From Venatoribacter cucullus (GTDB lineage Bacteria; Pseudomonadota; Gammaproteobacteria; Pseudomonadales; Oceanobacteraceae): DNA of 64,000 nucleotides. Where the stretch lies: the NCBI RefSeq assembly GCF_016132445.1, contig NZ_CP046056.1:2763115-2827114 (forward strand). Reading direction: 5' to 3'. The notes under the pieces were generated by a model. It did not search any database. It had not been told where the DNA came from and saw nothing but the letters and a program-made list of their open reading frames with translations. The stretch's first letter is position 1, and every line of letters begins with the position of its first letter. Position numbers and translations under genes: made by a program. Shown here one piece after another: positions 9,366-18,901 of this stretch.

Positions 9366-10730
9366 ATGCATATCCAACGCTCTGCCGTGCAACTCAGCAG
9401 TCTGCAGCAACAGGCCACGCTGGCCAGCCGGGTGCGTTCCGCCAGCGTGACGGAAACCACCAACGGCAATAACACCCGGGGCGCCGAGCTGCAGCTGAGC
9501 CGCGAAACCCGCGAACAACAGGCCCTGCAGAGCAGCAGCCAGGTGAGCCTTGGCGATGAGCAAACCCGCTACCACAGCCAGCAGTTTCTGGCCCAGCAAC
9601 TGACTGAATCGGTCACCAATCTGAAAGTGGATATCAGCAAACTGCATTCCCAGGTACAGGAAGACCGTAATGGCGTGCGCGTGGAAATCCGCCAGATCAC
9701 CGAAGTGGAAAGCGCCCAGCAACTGAGTTTTGAAGCCCTCGGGCAGGTGGAAACCAGCGATGGCCGGCGTATCGACTTTATGCTGGCACTGGATCTCAGC
9801 CGCTATCAGAAAGAAGAACAATCGGCGCTGTTTCGCGGCAACGTGAAACTGGTGGACCCGTTAATGATCAACCTGGACGGCGAGCCCATCGCCCTCAGCG
9901 ACCAGACCTTTGATTTTGATCTGAACAGCGATGGCGACACCGAAGCCATTGCCCAGACCGCGCGCGGCACCGGCTACCTGGCCTTCGACCGCAACGGCAA
10001 CGGCAAAATTGACGACGGCAGCGAACTGTTCGGCCCGCAAACCGGGCAGGGCTTTGCCGAACTGGCGGCCTACGATGAAGATGGCAATGGCTGGATCGAC
10101 AGCAACGACAGCCTGTTTCCGCAGCTGAGCCTGCTGATGTTTGAAAAGGGCGAACCCATGCTGATGTCCGCCGCCGACGCCGGACTGGGCGCACTGTATC
10201 TGGGCAGTGCCAGCGCCAACTACAGCCTGCTGGACAGCGCTGGCGAGGTACAGGGCAGCATCCGCAACAGCGGCGTAGCGCTGAGCGAAAACGGCAACGT
10301 GCTGCTACTGCAGGAAGTGCATTTAAAGGTGGAAAACCAGCCCGACGCCGGGTCGGATAAGCTGCAGACGAACCTCTGGCCCATCAACCGTACGCCGGTG
10401 CTGAGCATTGCGGCTAATGCGGAAGTCGGGCAGATGATCGGCTCCCGTATCAGCAGCCTGAACCTGCAGCAATGGGTAGCCGAGAGCATGAATGGTTTTA
10501 ATCTGGCCGACCACCGCGGGCCGGATTTACCGCAGCAATACTGGGCCAGCGTACCGGACACCATGCAGCGACCGGATGAACCACGGACCCTGAACACCAG
10601 CCCGCAAGACACCGATGGACAGCTGCAGATGCTGCGCGCCACCATCGAAACCCTGCGCGCCATGCGCCAGCAAGCCAGCGCCGGCCCGTTGCATCAATAT
10701 CAGCATATTGGTCGCTTCGGGCCGCGCTGA
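9366..10730 (+). CDS. Protein with EF-hand/dockerin-type calcium-binding motifs
   Basis: This 454-residue protein has no signal peptide or membrane segment. Residues 1-100 are Q/S-rich and helical. Residues 185-251 hold three Asp-rich loops: DLNSDGDTE, DRNGNGKIDDGSELFG and DEDGNGWIDSNDSLF. The last two match the EF-hand loop (D-x-D/N-x-D/N-G-x-I-x-x). Similar proteins are common and uncharacterised in marine gammaproteobacteria. The first ATG with a family-like start is at 9366; the frame stays open upstream. Export by a type I system is conceivable, but no GGxGxD nonapeptide repeats are seen. Confidence 0.7.
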   Translation: MHIQRSAVQLSSLQQQATLASRVRSASVTETTNGNNTRGAELQLSRETREQQALQSSSQVSLGDEQTRYHSQQFLAQQLTESVTNLKVDISKLHSQVQEDRNGVRVEIRQITEVESAQQLSFEALGQVETSDGRRIDFMLALDLSRYQKEEQSALFRGNVKLVDPLMINLDGEPIALSDQTFDFDLNSDGDTEAIAQTARGTGYLAFDRNGNGKIDDGSELFGPQTGQGFAELAAYDEDGNGWIDSNDSLFPQLSLLMFEKGEPMLMSAADAGLGALYLGSASANYSLLDSAGEVQGSIRNSGVALSENGNVLLLQEVHLKVENQPDAGSDKLQTNLWPINRTPVLSIAANAEVGQMIGSRISSLNLQQWVAESMNGFNLADHRGPDLPQQYWASVPDTMQRPDEPRTLNTSPQDTDGQLQMLRATIETLRAMRQQASAGPLHQYQHIGRFGPR

Positions 10731-10733
10731 AAC

Positions 10734-11987
10734 TCAGGCCTTAACGGCTTTTGGCAGCTGCTCGGCAAACTCGCGTTTCTGGTGGGTTTCACGCAGGTTG
10801 CGGCCTTTCAGCAGCAGATTCCAGTAAAACCAGGGCAGGAACGAACGCTTTAACCAGCCATAAAAGCGGCGCGGAATACGCGAGTCCAGCGGCAGCGTGG
10901 TGGAAATCACACCGCCATAAGTGAACTCAGCCAGCAGCACTTTGTTGCGCGACGTAGTCAGCGGGCAGGCAGCATAACCGTCGTACTGCGCGGCAAGCTC
11001 CTGCTGCGCACGCGCGCTCAGCAGGTTCGCCACCAGCACCGGCACCTGGCTTTTAATCGCGGCGGCGGTTTTGCTGTTCGGCGTGGAAGTGCAGTCGCCC
11101 AGACCAAACACATTGGCGTAACGGGCGTGGCGCAACGTCTGCTGATTCACGTCCAGCCAGCCCTCGGCGTTGGCCAGCGCACTGGTGCGGATAAAGTCCG
11201 GCGCGCTTTGCGGCGGCACCACGTGCAGCAGATCGAACGCCACTTCCTCGCGTACTTTTTCGCCGTCTTTGCTGATTTCAAACACGGCAATTTTTTCTTC
11301 GCCGCGCACTTCCACCAGCGTTTGGGTGAAGCGCGCATCGGCCTCATAAGACGCCATAATCTGATTCAGTGCCTTGGCATAAAACGGCACCCCGAATACT
11401 GCCGGCGCGCCGGTACGGAACTGCAGACTGTTCACCTGAACACCCTGCTGACGCCAGTAATCGGCGGATAAATACAGCGCCTTCTGCGGCGCACCCGGGC
11501 ATTTCACCGCCCCGGCCGGCTGCGTGAAAATAGCGGTGCCGCCCTTAAATTGCTGGACCAGTTCCCAGGTGTAGGGCGCCAGATCGTAGCGGTAATTGCT
11601 GGTCACGCCATTTTTACCCAGCGTTTCCGGCAAGCCCTTAATGGCTGCCCAGTTAATCTGAATACCGGCCGCCAGCACCAGCTGGTCGTAACCGATGACA
11701 TCACCATTACCCAGTAGTAACTGATTATCGTCGGCGCGTACCTCGGCCACCGCCTGCGCAATGTGCGTCACCCCGGCTGGCAGCACCGAACTGAACGGCC
11801 GCTGCGTAGCTTCGGCTTTATACGTACCGCCGCCCACCAGCGTCCAGGCCGGCTGGTAATAATGAAACTGCGCTGGCTCAACAATGGCCACATCCAGCTC
11901 TGGCTGCGTGCGGCGCAATTTGGCCGCCACACTGATACCTGCTGTGCCACCACCAACAATCACCACACTGTGCTTCTGAACTGACAT
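10734..11987 (-). CDS. sqr: Sulfide:quinone oxidoreductase, type II-like (SQRDL-type)
   Basis: This 417-residue FAD enzyme oxidises sulfide and passes electrons to quinone at the membrane. The N terminus has the FAD-binding VVIVGGGTAGIS. Both redox cysteines are present in family context: C163 in AVKCPGAPQKALYL and C341 in CPLTTSRNKVLLAEF, which match the mitochondrial SQRDL type rather than phototroph SQR. The C terminus has an amphipathic RRFYGWLKRSFLPWFYW for membrane attachment. ATG at 11987 follows a G-rich GGGGTGGG; a GTG at 11999 is possible. No persulfide dioxygenase or rhodanese lies nearby. The likely role is sulfide detoxification. Confidence 0.87.
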   Translation of the reverse strand: MSVQKHSVVIVGGGTAGISVAAKLRRTQPELDVAIVEPAQFHYYQPAWTLVGGGTYKAEATQRPFSSVLPAGVTHIAQAVAEVRADDNQLLLGNGDVIGYDQLVLAAGIQINWAAIKGLPETLGKNGVTSNYRYDLAPYTWELVQQFKGGTAIFTQPAGAVKCPGAPQKALYLSADYWRQQGVQVNSLQFRTGAPAVFGVPFYAKALNQIMASYEADARFTQTLVEVRGEEKIAVFEISKDGEKVREEVAFDLLHVVPPQSAPDFIRTSALANAEGWLDVNQQTLRHARYANVFGLGDCTSTPNSKTAAAIKSQVPVLVANLLSARAQQELAAQYDGYAACPLTTSRNKVLLAEFTYGGVISTTLPLDSRIPRRFYGWLKRSFLPWFYWNLLLKGRNLRETHQKREFAEQLPKAVKA

Positions 11988-12140
11988 AACCCACCCCACG
12001 CACGAATAAAAAAGCAGCTTTTATGCTGCGAACGGAGAAGATTCTAGGAAAAGGCAGACCGAACAAAAAGGAATATAAAAGAATATCTATATGCAATTTA
12101 CTGATATTAAGAATTCTGCCTTACTGCAGAATCCGATGCT

Positions 12141-12174
12141 GGTTTAAACCCATCACAGCTGATGGGCTTAAACC
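12141..12174. terminator. Long inverted repeat downstream of PA4642-like gene
   Basis: GGTTTAAACCCATCA and TGATGGGCTTAAACC pair at 14 of 15 positions around a CAGC loop. It lies 16 bases past the stop of the minus-strand gene at 12191. There is no T-run, so it may act as a transcript-end or stability hairpin rather than a classic terminator. The flanks (12000-12140) are AT-rich with no gene. Confidence 0.5.
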
Positions 12175-12190
12175 GCAAAATCAGAGCGGA

Positions 12191-12484
12191 TTACTCCGCT
12201 CCGGCAGCGCGCAGCGCAGCGGCGTAAGGTTCACCTTTAGCGTGGCTGGCAATGGTTTGCAGCAGGGTTACGCCGTCGGCGTTTTTGGCGTTCAGGTTGT
12301 GGCCTTCTGCTTTAAACAGTTCCACGTAGTCGGCGAATACGTCCGGCAGCATGTGGCGGTAGGCGCGAATGGCGGCGACGTAGTCGGCATCGCTGCCGTC
12401 GTAGCTGTCGGCGTGCAGAAATTCGCGCAGCATGTCTTCGGTCCACTCACCGCCGAATACTTTTTCTTTGTCTTTCTTTTGCAT
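12191..12484 (-). CDS. PA4642-family small protein
   Basis: This 97-residue soluble protein starts MQKKDKEKVFGG and contains DADYVAAIRAYRHM, followed by GHNLNAKNADGVTLLQ. That arrangement matches the uncharacterised PA4642 family of Pseudomonas and relatives. The ending has an ankyrin-like flavour (LNAKNADGVTLLQTIA). ATG at 12484 is preceded by AGGAGAA. It follows trmB on the same strand, with a 69-base gap. Confidence 0.75.
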   Translation of the reverse strand: MQKKDKEKVFGGEWTEDMLREFLHADSYDGSDADYVAAIRAYRHMLPDVFADYVELFKAEGHNLNAKNADGVTLLQTIASHAKGEPYAAALRAAGAE

Positions 12485-12553
12485 GATGTTCTCCTTTTAA
12501 AACCAGAAGCCAGAAGCCTATACAATGATCGCTCGGCGAGGCCTGCAACGCAG

Positions 12554-13294
12554 TTAGCTTACCGTTTTGCGGTACATTAAATCCCACACCCCATGCCCCA
12601 GCCTCTCACCCCGGTTTTCAAACTTGGTCAGCGGGCGGTGCTCGGGGCGCGGTACGCAATTACCAATACCGGCAATATTTTCATAGCCTTCGGCCACGTC
12701 CATCACTTCCAGCATGTGTTCTTTGTACTGCTCCCAGTCGGTGGCCAGATGAAAAATACCGCCCGGTTTTAAAACACGGCGGATGGTCTGGGCAAAGGCC
12801 GGTTGCACAATGCGGCGCTTGTGGTGTTTTTTCTTGTGCCAGGGGTCGGGGAAAAACAGCTGCACGGTATCGATGCTGTTGTCGGGCAACAGCTTCAGCA
12901 CTTCAATGGCGTCTTCTTTATAAGTACGCAAATTAGTAACACCGGCTTCTTCAGCCAGATGCAGCAGCGAACCCACGCCGGGCAGGTGCACTTCCACACC
13001 AATAAAATCTTTTTCCGGCGCGGCAGCCGCCATGGCCACCAGCGACTGGCCCATGCCGTAGCCGATTTCCAGCACCACATGGCTGTCGCGGCCAAACACC
13101 TGCACCGGGTTAATTGGCCCCTGCGCCAGTTCCAGGCCCATTACCGGCCATTGGTGATCGAGTGCGCCCTGCTGACCTTTGGTTAAACGGCCGGCGCGGA
13201 TCACAAAGCTTTTAATGGCGCGCATGTATTTGGGTTGTTCCGGAGTTTCACCGGCCGGGCTGCTGCCGGGCTTGAGTTCGTCGCTCACAATCAT
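12554..13294 (-). CDS. trmB: tRNA (guanine-N7-)-methyltransferase
   Basis: This 246-residue SAM-dependent enzyme forms m7G46 in tRNA variable loops. It has SAM motif [20 protein letters not shown], the family hallmark [15 protein letters not shown] and LATDWEQY. The C terminus [19 protein letters not shown] is also diagnostic. Its start overlaps the stop of the DUF423 gene by 4 bases, so the two form an operon. Confidence 0.93.
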   Translation of the reverse strand: MIVSDELKPGSSPAGETPEQPKYMRAIKSFVIRAGRLTKGQQGALDHQWPVMGLELAQGPINPVQVFGRDSHVVLEIGYGMGQSLVAMAAAAPEKDFIGVEVHLPGVGSLLHLAEEAGVTNLRTYKEDAIEVLKLLPDNSIDTVQLFFPDPWHKKKHHKRRIVQPAFAQTIRRVLKPGGIFHLATDWEQYKEHMLEVMDVAEGYENIAGIGNCVPRPEHRPLTKFENRGERLGHGVWDLMYRKTVS

Positions 13295-13692
13295 TCCTGC
13301 TCAGAGGGTTTAAGAGTGCTGGCGGCCAGCACCAGGCCGAACCAGCCCATCAGCCAGCTCAGTCCGCCAAAGGGGGTTACGATACCCAGCGCCCGCATAT
13401 CGGTAATGGCCATGCTGTACAGGCTGCCGCTGAATAGCACCAGGCCCAGCACCATCATCAGGCCGGTGCGGCGCAGCCAGCGGCTGCACGAGTCGTTGGG
13501 GCTGATCTGCAACCATACCGACACACCCAGCAAGGCCACGGCATGCACCAGATGGTATTGCACGGCGGTGGTCCACCAGCCCAGCTGTTGCGGGTTAAGG
13601 CTGCCTTTCAGGCCGTGGGCACCGAAGGCGCCCAGCGCCACCGCGCTGAAGCCGGCGATGGCGGCGATGATTAACAGGTGTTTGCCTTGCAT
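13291..13692 (-). CDS. DUF423 family inner-membrane protein (YgdD-like)
   Basis: This 133-residue protein has four hydrophobic helices and the family marks [22 protein letters not shown] and GGLSWLMGW. Its function is unknown. ATG at 13692, preceded by GGAG at 5 bases, gives the usual family start MQGKHLLII. The longer frame reaching 13803 would overlap the ubiD upstream region and adds residues the family lacks. It is the first gene of the pair with trmB and is divergent from ubiD. Confidence 0.85.
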   Translation of the reverse strand: MQGKHLLIIAAIAGFSAVALGAFGAHGLKGSLNPQQLGWWTTAVQYHLVHAVALLGVSVWLQISPNDSCSRWLRRTGLMMVLGLVLFSGSLYSMAITDMRALGIVTPFGGLSWLMGWFGLVLAASTLKPSEQE

Positions 13693-13850
13693 AACGGCTC
13701 CGGTTCCGGGGTTAATAGCGGGCGCTTTGCGCATACGGCGCGCGATTATAAAGGAGCCGGGCAGGCAGGTCACTTGTACAGGTTTTGCAGCAGTTTCCGG
13801 CACCGGCTGCTATCATAGCGCCCATCTATCGTTGGCCCGTGGAACTACCC

Positions 13851-15314
13851 GTGAAATACACCGACCTGCGTGACTTTATCGACATGCTGGAAAAGCGCGG
13901 CGAGCTGAAACGCATCCGTCGCCCGGTCGACCCACATCTGGAAATGACCGAAATCGCCGACCGCGTGCTGCGCGCCGGCGGCCCTGCCTTGCTGTTTGAA
14001 AACCCCAAAGGCTACCGCATGCCGGTGCTGGCCAACCTGTTTGGTACACCCGAGCGGGTGGCCATGGGCATGGGCGAAGAATCGGTGGAAGCGCTGCGCG
14101 ATGTGGGCAAGCTGCTGGCGTTTCTGAAAGAACCCGAGCCGCCCAAGGGCATGAAAGACGCCTGGGAAAAGCTGCCGATTTTCAAAAAAGTGCTGGCCAT
14201 GGGGCCGAAGGAAGTCCGTAAGGCGCCCTGTCAGGATGTGGTGCTGGAAGGCGACGATGTGGATTTAAGCCAAATCCCGGTGCAGCACTGCTGGCCTGGC
14301 GATGCCGGCCCGCTGATTACCTGGCCGCTGGTGATAACCAAAGGCCCGCACAAAGACCGCCATAACCTCGGTATTTATCGCCAGCAGGTGATCGGCAAAA
14401 ACAAACTGATTATGCGCTGGCTCAGCCATCGTGGCGGCGCGCTGGATTTCCGCGAATGGCAGCTGGCGCATCCGGGTGAGCCGTTTCCGGTATCCGTGGC
14501 GCTCGGTGCCGACCCGGCCACCATTCTGGGCGCGGTCACGCCAGTGCCGGATACCCTCAGCGAATACGCCTTTGCCGGCCTGCTGCGCGACAGCAAAACC
14601 GAGCTGGTGAAAAGCATCGGCAACGACCTGCTGGTACCGGCCAGTGCTGAAATTGTGCTGGAAGGGGTGATCCACCCCGGCGAAATGGCCCCCGAAGGCC
14701 CGTTCGGTGACCACACCGGTTATTACAACGAGGTGGATAACTTCCCGGTATTTACCGTGGAACGCATCACCCATCGTAAAAACCCGATTTACCACAGCAC
14801 CTACACCGGTCGCCCGCCGGATGAGCCGGCCATTTTAGGCGTGGCGCTGAATGAAGTCTTTGTGCCGATTCTGCAGAAGCAGTTTCCGGAAATTGTCGAT
14901 TTCTATCTGCCGCCGGAAGGCTGTTCCTACCGTATGGCGGTGGTGAGCATGAAGAAGCAGTACCCGGGCCATGCCAAGCGCGTAATGATGGGGGTGTGGT
15001 CGTTCCTGCGTCAGTTTATGTACACCAAGTTTGTGATTGTGGTGGACGACGACGTGAACACGCGCAGCTGGGAAGACGTGATCTGGGCCATCACCACGCG
15101 CATGGACCCGGCCCGCGACACCACATTGATTGAAAACACGCCCATCGACTACCTGGATTTCGCCTCGCCGGTATCGGGTTTAGGCTCGAAAATGGGGATG
15201 GACGCCACCAACAAATGGCCGGGTGAAACCAGCCGTGAGTGGGGCACCCCCATTGTTATGGACTCCGAAGTGAAAGCACGGGTCGATGCCATGTGGGACG
15301 AGCTGGGCCTGTGA
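13851..15314 (+). CDS. ubiD: 3-octaprenyl-4-hydroxybenzoate decarboxylase
   Basis: This 487-residue prenylated-FMN decarboxylase of ubiquinone synthesis starts [22 protein letters not shown] from a GTG, as in E. coli UbiD (497 residues). Family blocks seen include [20 protein letters not shown] and [13 protein letters not shown], the latter with the catalytic Glu region, followed by [23 protein letters not shown]. It needs the flavin prenyltransferase UbiX, which is not in this window. Its stop overlaps the GTG of the next gene by 4 bases. Confidence 0.93.
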   Translation: MKYTDLRDFIDMLEKRGELKRIRRPVDPHLEMTEIADRVLRAGGPALLFENPKGYRMPVLANLFGTPERVAMGMGEESVEALRDVGKLLAFLKEPEPPKGMKDAWEKLPIFKKVLAMGPKEVRKAPCQDVVLEGDDVDLSQIPVQHCWPGDAGPLITWPLVITKGPHKDRHNLGIYRQQVIGKNKLIMRWLSHRGGALDFREWQLAHPGEPFPVSVALGADPATILGAVTPVPDTLSEYAFAGLLRDSKTELVKSIGNDLLVPASAEIVLEGVIHPGEMAPEGPFGDHTGYYNEVDNFPVFTVERITHRKNPIYHSTYTGRPPDEPAILGVALNEVFVPILQKQFPEIVDFYLPPEGCSYRMAVVSMKKQYPGHAKRVMMGVWSFLRQFMYTKFVIVVDDDVNTRSWEDVIWAITTRMDPARDTTLIENTPIDYLDFASPVSGLGSKMGMDATNKWPGETSREWGTPIVMDSEVKARVDAMWDELGL

Positions 15315-16354
15315 GCACGCATACAGTTACCTTTCAGCCTGCCGGCGTGCAGATTCAGTGCCGCGAAGATCAGAGCATTGCCGACGCGGCCGAAGAGCAG
15401 GGCGTAACGCTGTTTATCGGCTGCGACAACGGCGTCTGCGAAGTGTGCAAAGCTGACCGCCTGAGCGGATCGTTCCGTTTCCGCAACGCTCTGGGCCAGA
15501 CCATACTTGAGCAGGATGATCAGGTATTATGCTGCGTTGCTCACCCGCTAACCGATACTGAGATTTATATGGAAGACGTTTACCCCGCCGACCACCTGCC
15601 ACCCCGCACCCTGGCCTGCCAGATTACGGCGGTAGAATTGCTGGGTGATAACGTCTGGCGGGTTGAGCTGCTGGCGCCGGCCGGCAAGGCCATTGAGTTT
15701 TGGCCTGGCCAGTACCTGCTGCTGCACATTACCGATGCTCAGGGCCGCGAAGAACAGGTGCCCTATTCCATCGCCTGTGCGCCGGGCAGCCTCACCGGTG
15801 GTGATCCCCGGCGGCTGGAACTGCATATTGCCGACCACAGTGACAACGCCAGCCAGGTGCTGGCGTTTCTGCGCCAGGCGGTGGTGGTGCGGGTAACGCT
15901 GCCGCAGGGCGATTGCTTTATCAGCCCGCGGATTCTGCAACAACACCGTGGCCAGCCACTGCTGATGATTGCTGCCGGCAGCGGCTTTTCGCAGATCAAA
16001 AGTCTGGTGGAAGGCGCCCTGGCCATTAATCCGCAGCAGGAAATTCACCTGTATTGGTCAAACCGCCAGCCCGGAGGCTTCTATTTAAGCCAATTACCGC
16101 TGCAATGGGCGCAACAATTTGCCAATGTGCATTACCACCCTATTATCGAGCAGCACAGCAATGGCTGGGATGGCCGCGCCGGCTGGATTTATCAGGTGAT
16201 TCATGAAGATTTCACCAACCTGAGCCATACACAGGTGTACGCCTGCGGCTCACCGAATATGGTGTATGGCACCCTCGACCAATTGGCCCCGCTGGGCTTA
16301 ACCCAAAAAAATATGCACGCGGATGTATTTTCCTACGCCCCGCGCAGTGAATAA
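15311..16354 (+). CDS. 2Fe-2S ferredoxin / FAD-NAD(P)H reductase fusion
   Basis: This 347-residue electron-transfer protein has an N-terminal plant-type ferredoxin domain with C38, C43, C46 and C74 (CX4CX2C...C). A ferredoxin-reductase FAD domain (about 100-205, with PGQYLLLHI and PYSIAC) and an NAD(P) domain (about 210-345, with [12 protein letters not shown] and YACGSPNMV) follow. It resembles CDP-6-deoxy-glucoseen reductases, annotated next to ubiD in Pseudomonas, and NQR/monooxygenase reductases. The 4-base GTGA overlap with ubiD argues for coexpression. A role in supplying electrons to ubiquinone hydroxylation or flavin maturation is inference. Confidence 0.8.
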   Translation: MSTHTVTFQPAGVQIQCREDQSIADAAEEQGVTLFIGCDNGVCEVCKADRLSGSFRFRNALGQTILEQDDQVLCCVAHPLTDTEIYMEDVYPADHLPPRTLACQITAVELLGDNVWRVELLAPAGKAIEFWPGQYLLLHITDAQGREEQVPYSIACAPGSLTGGDPRRLELHIADHSDNASQVLAFLRQAVVVRVTLPQGDCFISPRILQQHRGQPLLMIAAGSGFSQIKSLVEGALAINPQQEIHLYWSNRQPGGFYLSQLPLQWAQQFANVHYHPIIEQHSNGWDGRAGWIYQVIHEDFTNLSHTQVYACGSPNMVYGTLDQLAPLGLTQKNMHADVFSYAPRSE

Positions 16355-16373
16355 CCAACCACAGGAGTGACCC

Positions 16374-17207
16374 ATGGATATGAACCTGAATGAACTGACC
16401 GTGAACAGTCAGATGCTGATCGAAACCTACCTGCTGCCCTGGGGCACCAAGCTGCTGCTGGCCCTGCTGATTTTTATTGTGGGTCGCATGGTGGCGCGGC
16501 TGATCGCCCGCGGCGTGGGCAAAGCCCTCACCAGTGCACATCTCGATCCGATTCTGGTCAACTTCGCCGGTGCCGTGGTGAATACCGCGCTGTTGGTGCT
16601 GGTCATTATCTTCGCCCTGTCGCAGCTGGGGCTGGATACCACCTCACTGGTCGCTCTGGTCGGTGCCGCCGGTCTGGCCGTTGGTCTGGCGCTGAAAGAT
16701 TCCCTCGCCCACTTTGCCGCCGGCGTCATGCTGATTGTGTTCCGTCCGTTCAAGCTGGGTGACTACGTTGAAGTCGGCGGCGTCGCCGGCTCGGTGGATA
16801 AAATCAGCATTTTCAGCACCCGCCTGAAAACCCCGGACAACAAAGTGGTGACCGTGCCGAACGGTAATATTTTCGGCAACACCATGACCAACTATTCCGA
16901 AGAAAGTACCCGCCGCATCGACCTGGTGGTGAGCATCAGCTACGGCAGCGACCTGCTGAAAGCCAAACACCTGCTGGATGACATCGTCGGCAGCCACGAT
17001 AAAGTGCTGAAAGACCCAGCCTACCGCATCGCCGTTTCTGAACTGGCCGACTCCTCGGTGAATTTTATTGTGCGCCCCTGGGTGAACGCTGCCGACTACT
17101 GGGATGTGCGCTTCGAACTGCTGGAAACCATCAAACTGCGCTTCGATGCCGAAGGCATTGAAATTCCGCTCCCACAAATGGCCCTGCATATCAATAAGCC
17201 GGAATAA
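16374..17207 (+). CDS. mscS: Small-conductance mechanosensitive channel MscS
   Basis: This 277-residue channel opens on membrane tension during hypo-osmotic shock. Three N-terminal helices come first; the pore helix TM3 carries the Gly/Ala pattern GAAGLAVGLALKDSLAHFAAGVML (shown here only as motif type). The cytoplasmic vestibule follows, with FRPFKLGDYVEVGG and VPNGNIFGNTMTNYS. The length is close to the 286 residues of E. coli MscS. The start at 16374 follows AGGAG at 6 bases; an ATG two codons later is an alternative. Confidence 0.92.
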   Translation: MDMNLNELTVNSQMLIETYLLPWGTKLLLALLIFIVGRMVARLIARGVGKALTSAHLDPILVNFAGAVVNTALLVLVIIFALSQLGLDTTSLVALVGAAGLAVGLALKDSLAHFAAGVMLIVFRPFKLGDYVEVGGVAGSVDKISIFSTRLKTPDNKVVTVPNGNIFGNTMTNYSEESTRRIDLVVSISYGSDLLKAKHLLDDIVGSHDKVLKDPAYRIAVSELADSSVNFIVRPWVNAADYWDVRFELLETIKLRFDAEGIEIPLPQMALHINKPE

Positions 17208-17223
17208 TTATTCGCCCACCCGG

Positions 17224-17251
17224 CAGCCGCTGGGCTATGGTTAAGCGGCTG
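17224..17251. terminator. Hairpin after mscS
   Basis: CAGCCGCT (17224-17231) pairs exactly with AGCGGCTG (17244-17251), 16 bases past the mscS stop. No T-run follows. It probably protects or ends the transcript. Confidence 0.4.
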
Positions 17252-17307
17252 GAATCGCAGTTATGCGGTTCCGGCCACACAACCACAGAATTCTTTACGG
17301 TACCTGC

Positions 17308-17424
17308 ATGCTGACGCCCCTTCTGCAACGCTTACCCGCGCCGGCCCGACCTTTTCTTCTCCCTGCTTTGCTGTTTATCAGCCTCATTGCCCTGGCTGAC
17401 CTGTTTCTTTCATCACAACCCTGA
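17308..17424 (+). CDS. Possible 38-residue single-span membrane peptide
   Basis: This short frame starts MLTPLLQRLPAPARPFLLP and continues with a leucine-rich hydrophobic stretch of about 20 residues before ending SSQP. It lies alone in the 315-base gap between mscS and the binding-protein gene. It resembles small single-span membrane proteins, with basic residues before the helix. No clear ribosome-binding site precedes the ATG, so it may be chance. Apart from the hairpin at 17224, nothing else was seen in this gap. Confidence 0.3.
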   Translation: MLTPLLQRLPAPARPFLLPALLFISLIALADLFLSSQP

Positions 17425-17521
17425 CCTGAATCAAGGCGTGGCAGGTCTATCCGACTAATAGACTAAAGCCAGCCAACCCCTCCCTGTGGATGATGGCCAA
17501 CCCCCCACAAGGAGAGTTGTT

Positions 17522-18805
17522 ATGCATGCTGCTGTTGTTCGCACTGTTGCCCGGTCAGCCGCCACACTGCTGCTGTTGACCTTCCCTTTTCTGAGCGCCG
17601 TGCAGGCTGCTCCTGCCGGTGAAAGCATTAAACTGGGGCTGAATTACCCGGCCACCGGTCGTTACAAAGAAGAAGGCATTGCCCAGGCGCAAGGCGCATT
17701 AATGGCCATTGAAGAAATCAACGCCGCCGGCGGTGTGCTGGGCCGGCCGCTGGAACTGCTAACCGCCAATACGGCTTCTGACCCGGCCAAAGCGGTGGAA
17801 AACGTGAAGGCACTGGCCAAACAGGGCGCCGCTATGCTGTTTGGCGGCTCCTCCAGTGCGGTGGCCGTTGAAGCCGGCAAAGAAGCCGCCCGCCACCAGC
17901 TGCTTTATTTCGGCACTCTCACCTACGCCAACGAAACCACCGTGGCCGATGGCCACCGCCATATGTTCCGCGAAACCTACAACGCCCACATGGCCGCCAA
18001 AGCACTGGGGGCATACCTGAATGAGCGTCTGCAGGGGAAGAAATTCTTCTATATGACCGCCGATTACAACTGGGGCTGGTCGAGCGAAACCTCACTGCGT
18101 AATTACACCGGCACCACCGATGTGAACCAGCACCCCGGCACTCTGGTGGCCTATCCGCGCCCGCGGGAAAACGATATGCGCAACGCGCTGGAGCTGGCGG
18201 TAAAAGCCGGTGCCGACGTGCTGATGCTGATTCAGTTTGGTGACGATATGGCGCTGGCCCTGCGCACCATCCACAGCATGGGCCTGCAGGACAAACTGAC
18301 CATTGTGGTACCCAACCTGACGCTGGCGATGGCCAAGACGGCCGGCTCCGGCATTCTGGAAGGCGTTATTGGTGCCGCACCCTGGAGCTGGCAGGTGCCT
18401 TACCGCTACGGTTACGAACAGGGCAAAGCCTTTGTGGAAAAGTTTGTGCGCCTTAACGCCACCTACCCGACCAGTTCCGCCGCTTCCGCCTACAGCATTG
18501 TGTACCAGTTTAAAGACGCCGCCGAACGGGCCGGTTCACTGGATACCAACCGTCTGATCAAAGCACTGGAAGGGCATAAGTACAGCCTGCTGAAAGACGA
18601 ACAGGAATGGCGCGCGCTGGATCACCAGAATGTACAAAGCGTGTACGTGGTGCGCAGCCGCACCCGCGAAGAGATTCTGCAAAGCCACCTGCGCGAAGAT
18701 TTCTTTGAAATTCTGCTGCGGCTGGACGGTAAAGACACGGTACAAACCCCGGATGAATGGCGGGCAGAACGCCGCGCCGTGGGAGCGCCACTGACGTTGC
18801 AGTAA
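17522..18805 (+). CDS. Periplasmic binding protein, LivJ/UrtA-type (type 1 fold), orphan
   Basis: This 427-residue protein has a signal peptide of about 33 residues (cut near VQAAPAG). A type 1 periplasmic-binding fold follows, typical of branched-chain amino acid, urea and amide systems: IKLGLNYPATGRYKEEG, IEEINAAGGVLGRPLEL, FGGSSSAVAVE and FETYNAHM-like FRETYNAHMAAK. It ends with DHQNVQSVYVVRSRT, the usual C-terminal block. ATG at 17522 follows AAGGAG. No permease or ATPase genes flank it, so it either works with a transporter elsewhere or feeds a sensor. The ligand is unknown. Confidence 0.8.
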   Translation: MHAAVVRTVARSAATLLLLTFPFLSAVQAAPAGESIKLGLNYPATGRYKEEGIAQAQGALMAIEEINAAGGVLGRPLELLTANTASDPAKAVENVKALAKQGAAMLFGGSSSAVAVEAGKEAARHQLLYFGTLTYANETTVADGHRHMFRETYNAHMAAKALGAYLNERLQGKKFFYMTADYNWGWSSETSLRNYTGTTDVNQHPGTLVAYPRPRENDMRNALELAVKAGADVLMLIQFGDDMALALRTIHSMGLQDKLTIVVPNLTLAMAKTAGSGILEGVIGAAPWSWQVPYRYGYEQGKAFVEKFVRLNATYPTSSAASAYSIVYQFKDAAERAGSLDTNRLIKALEGHKYSLLKDEQEWRALDHQNVQSVYVVRSRTREEILQSHLREDFFEILLRLDGKDTVQTPDEWRAERRAVGAPLTLQ

Positions 18806-18809
18806 TGCG

Positions 18810-18899
18810 TTATCGTTCAAGGTTGGGCGTTCAAAGTTGGGCGTGCATTGGTGTTTAACTCCGGGCACGCTGAACTCTCAACGCCTAACGCTTAACGCC
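18810..18899. repeat. Heptad inverted-repeat element, copy A
   Basis: The left arm is four consecutive 7-base units beginning GTT (GTTCAAG, GTTGGGC, GTTCAAA, GTTGGGC; 18815-18842). The right arm is four inverted units (TGAACTC, TCAACGC, CTAACGC, TTAACGC; 18871-18898). The core GCACGCTGAAC (18865-18875) recurs exactly in copy C at 61072-61082. It fills the gap between the convergent binding-protein gene and hemY. It can fold as an imperfect hairpin. Confidence 0.8.
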
Positions 18900-18901
18900 C
18901 C

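Noticed and set aside
18865..18899. Resemblance of GCCTAAC/GTTAGGC units to integron attC sites
   Set aside because: The units are part of a regular 7-base array, there is no attC-like simple L/R box order, no cassette genes and no integrase in the window.
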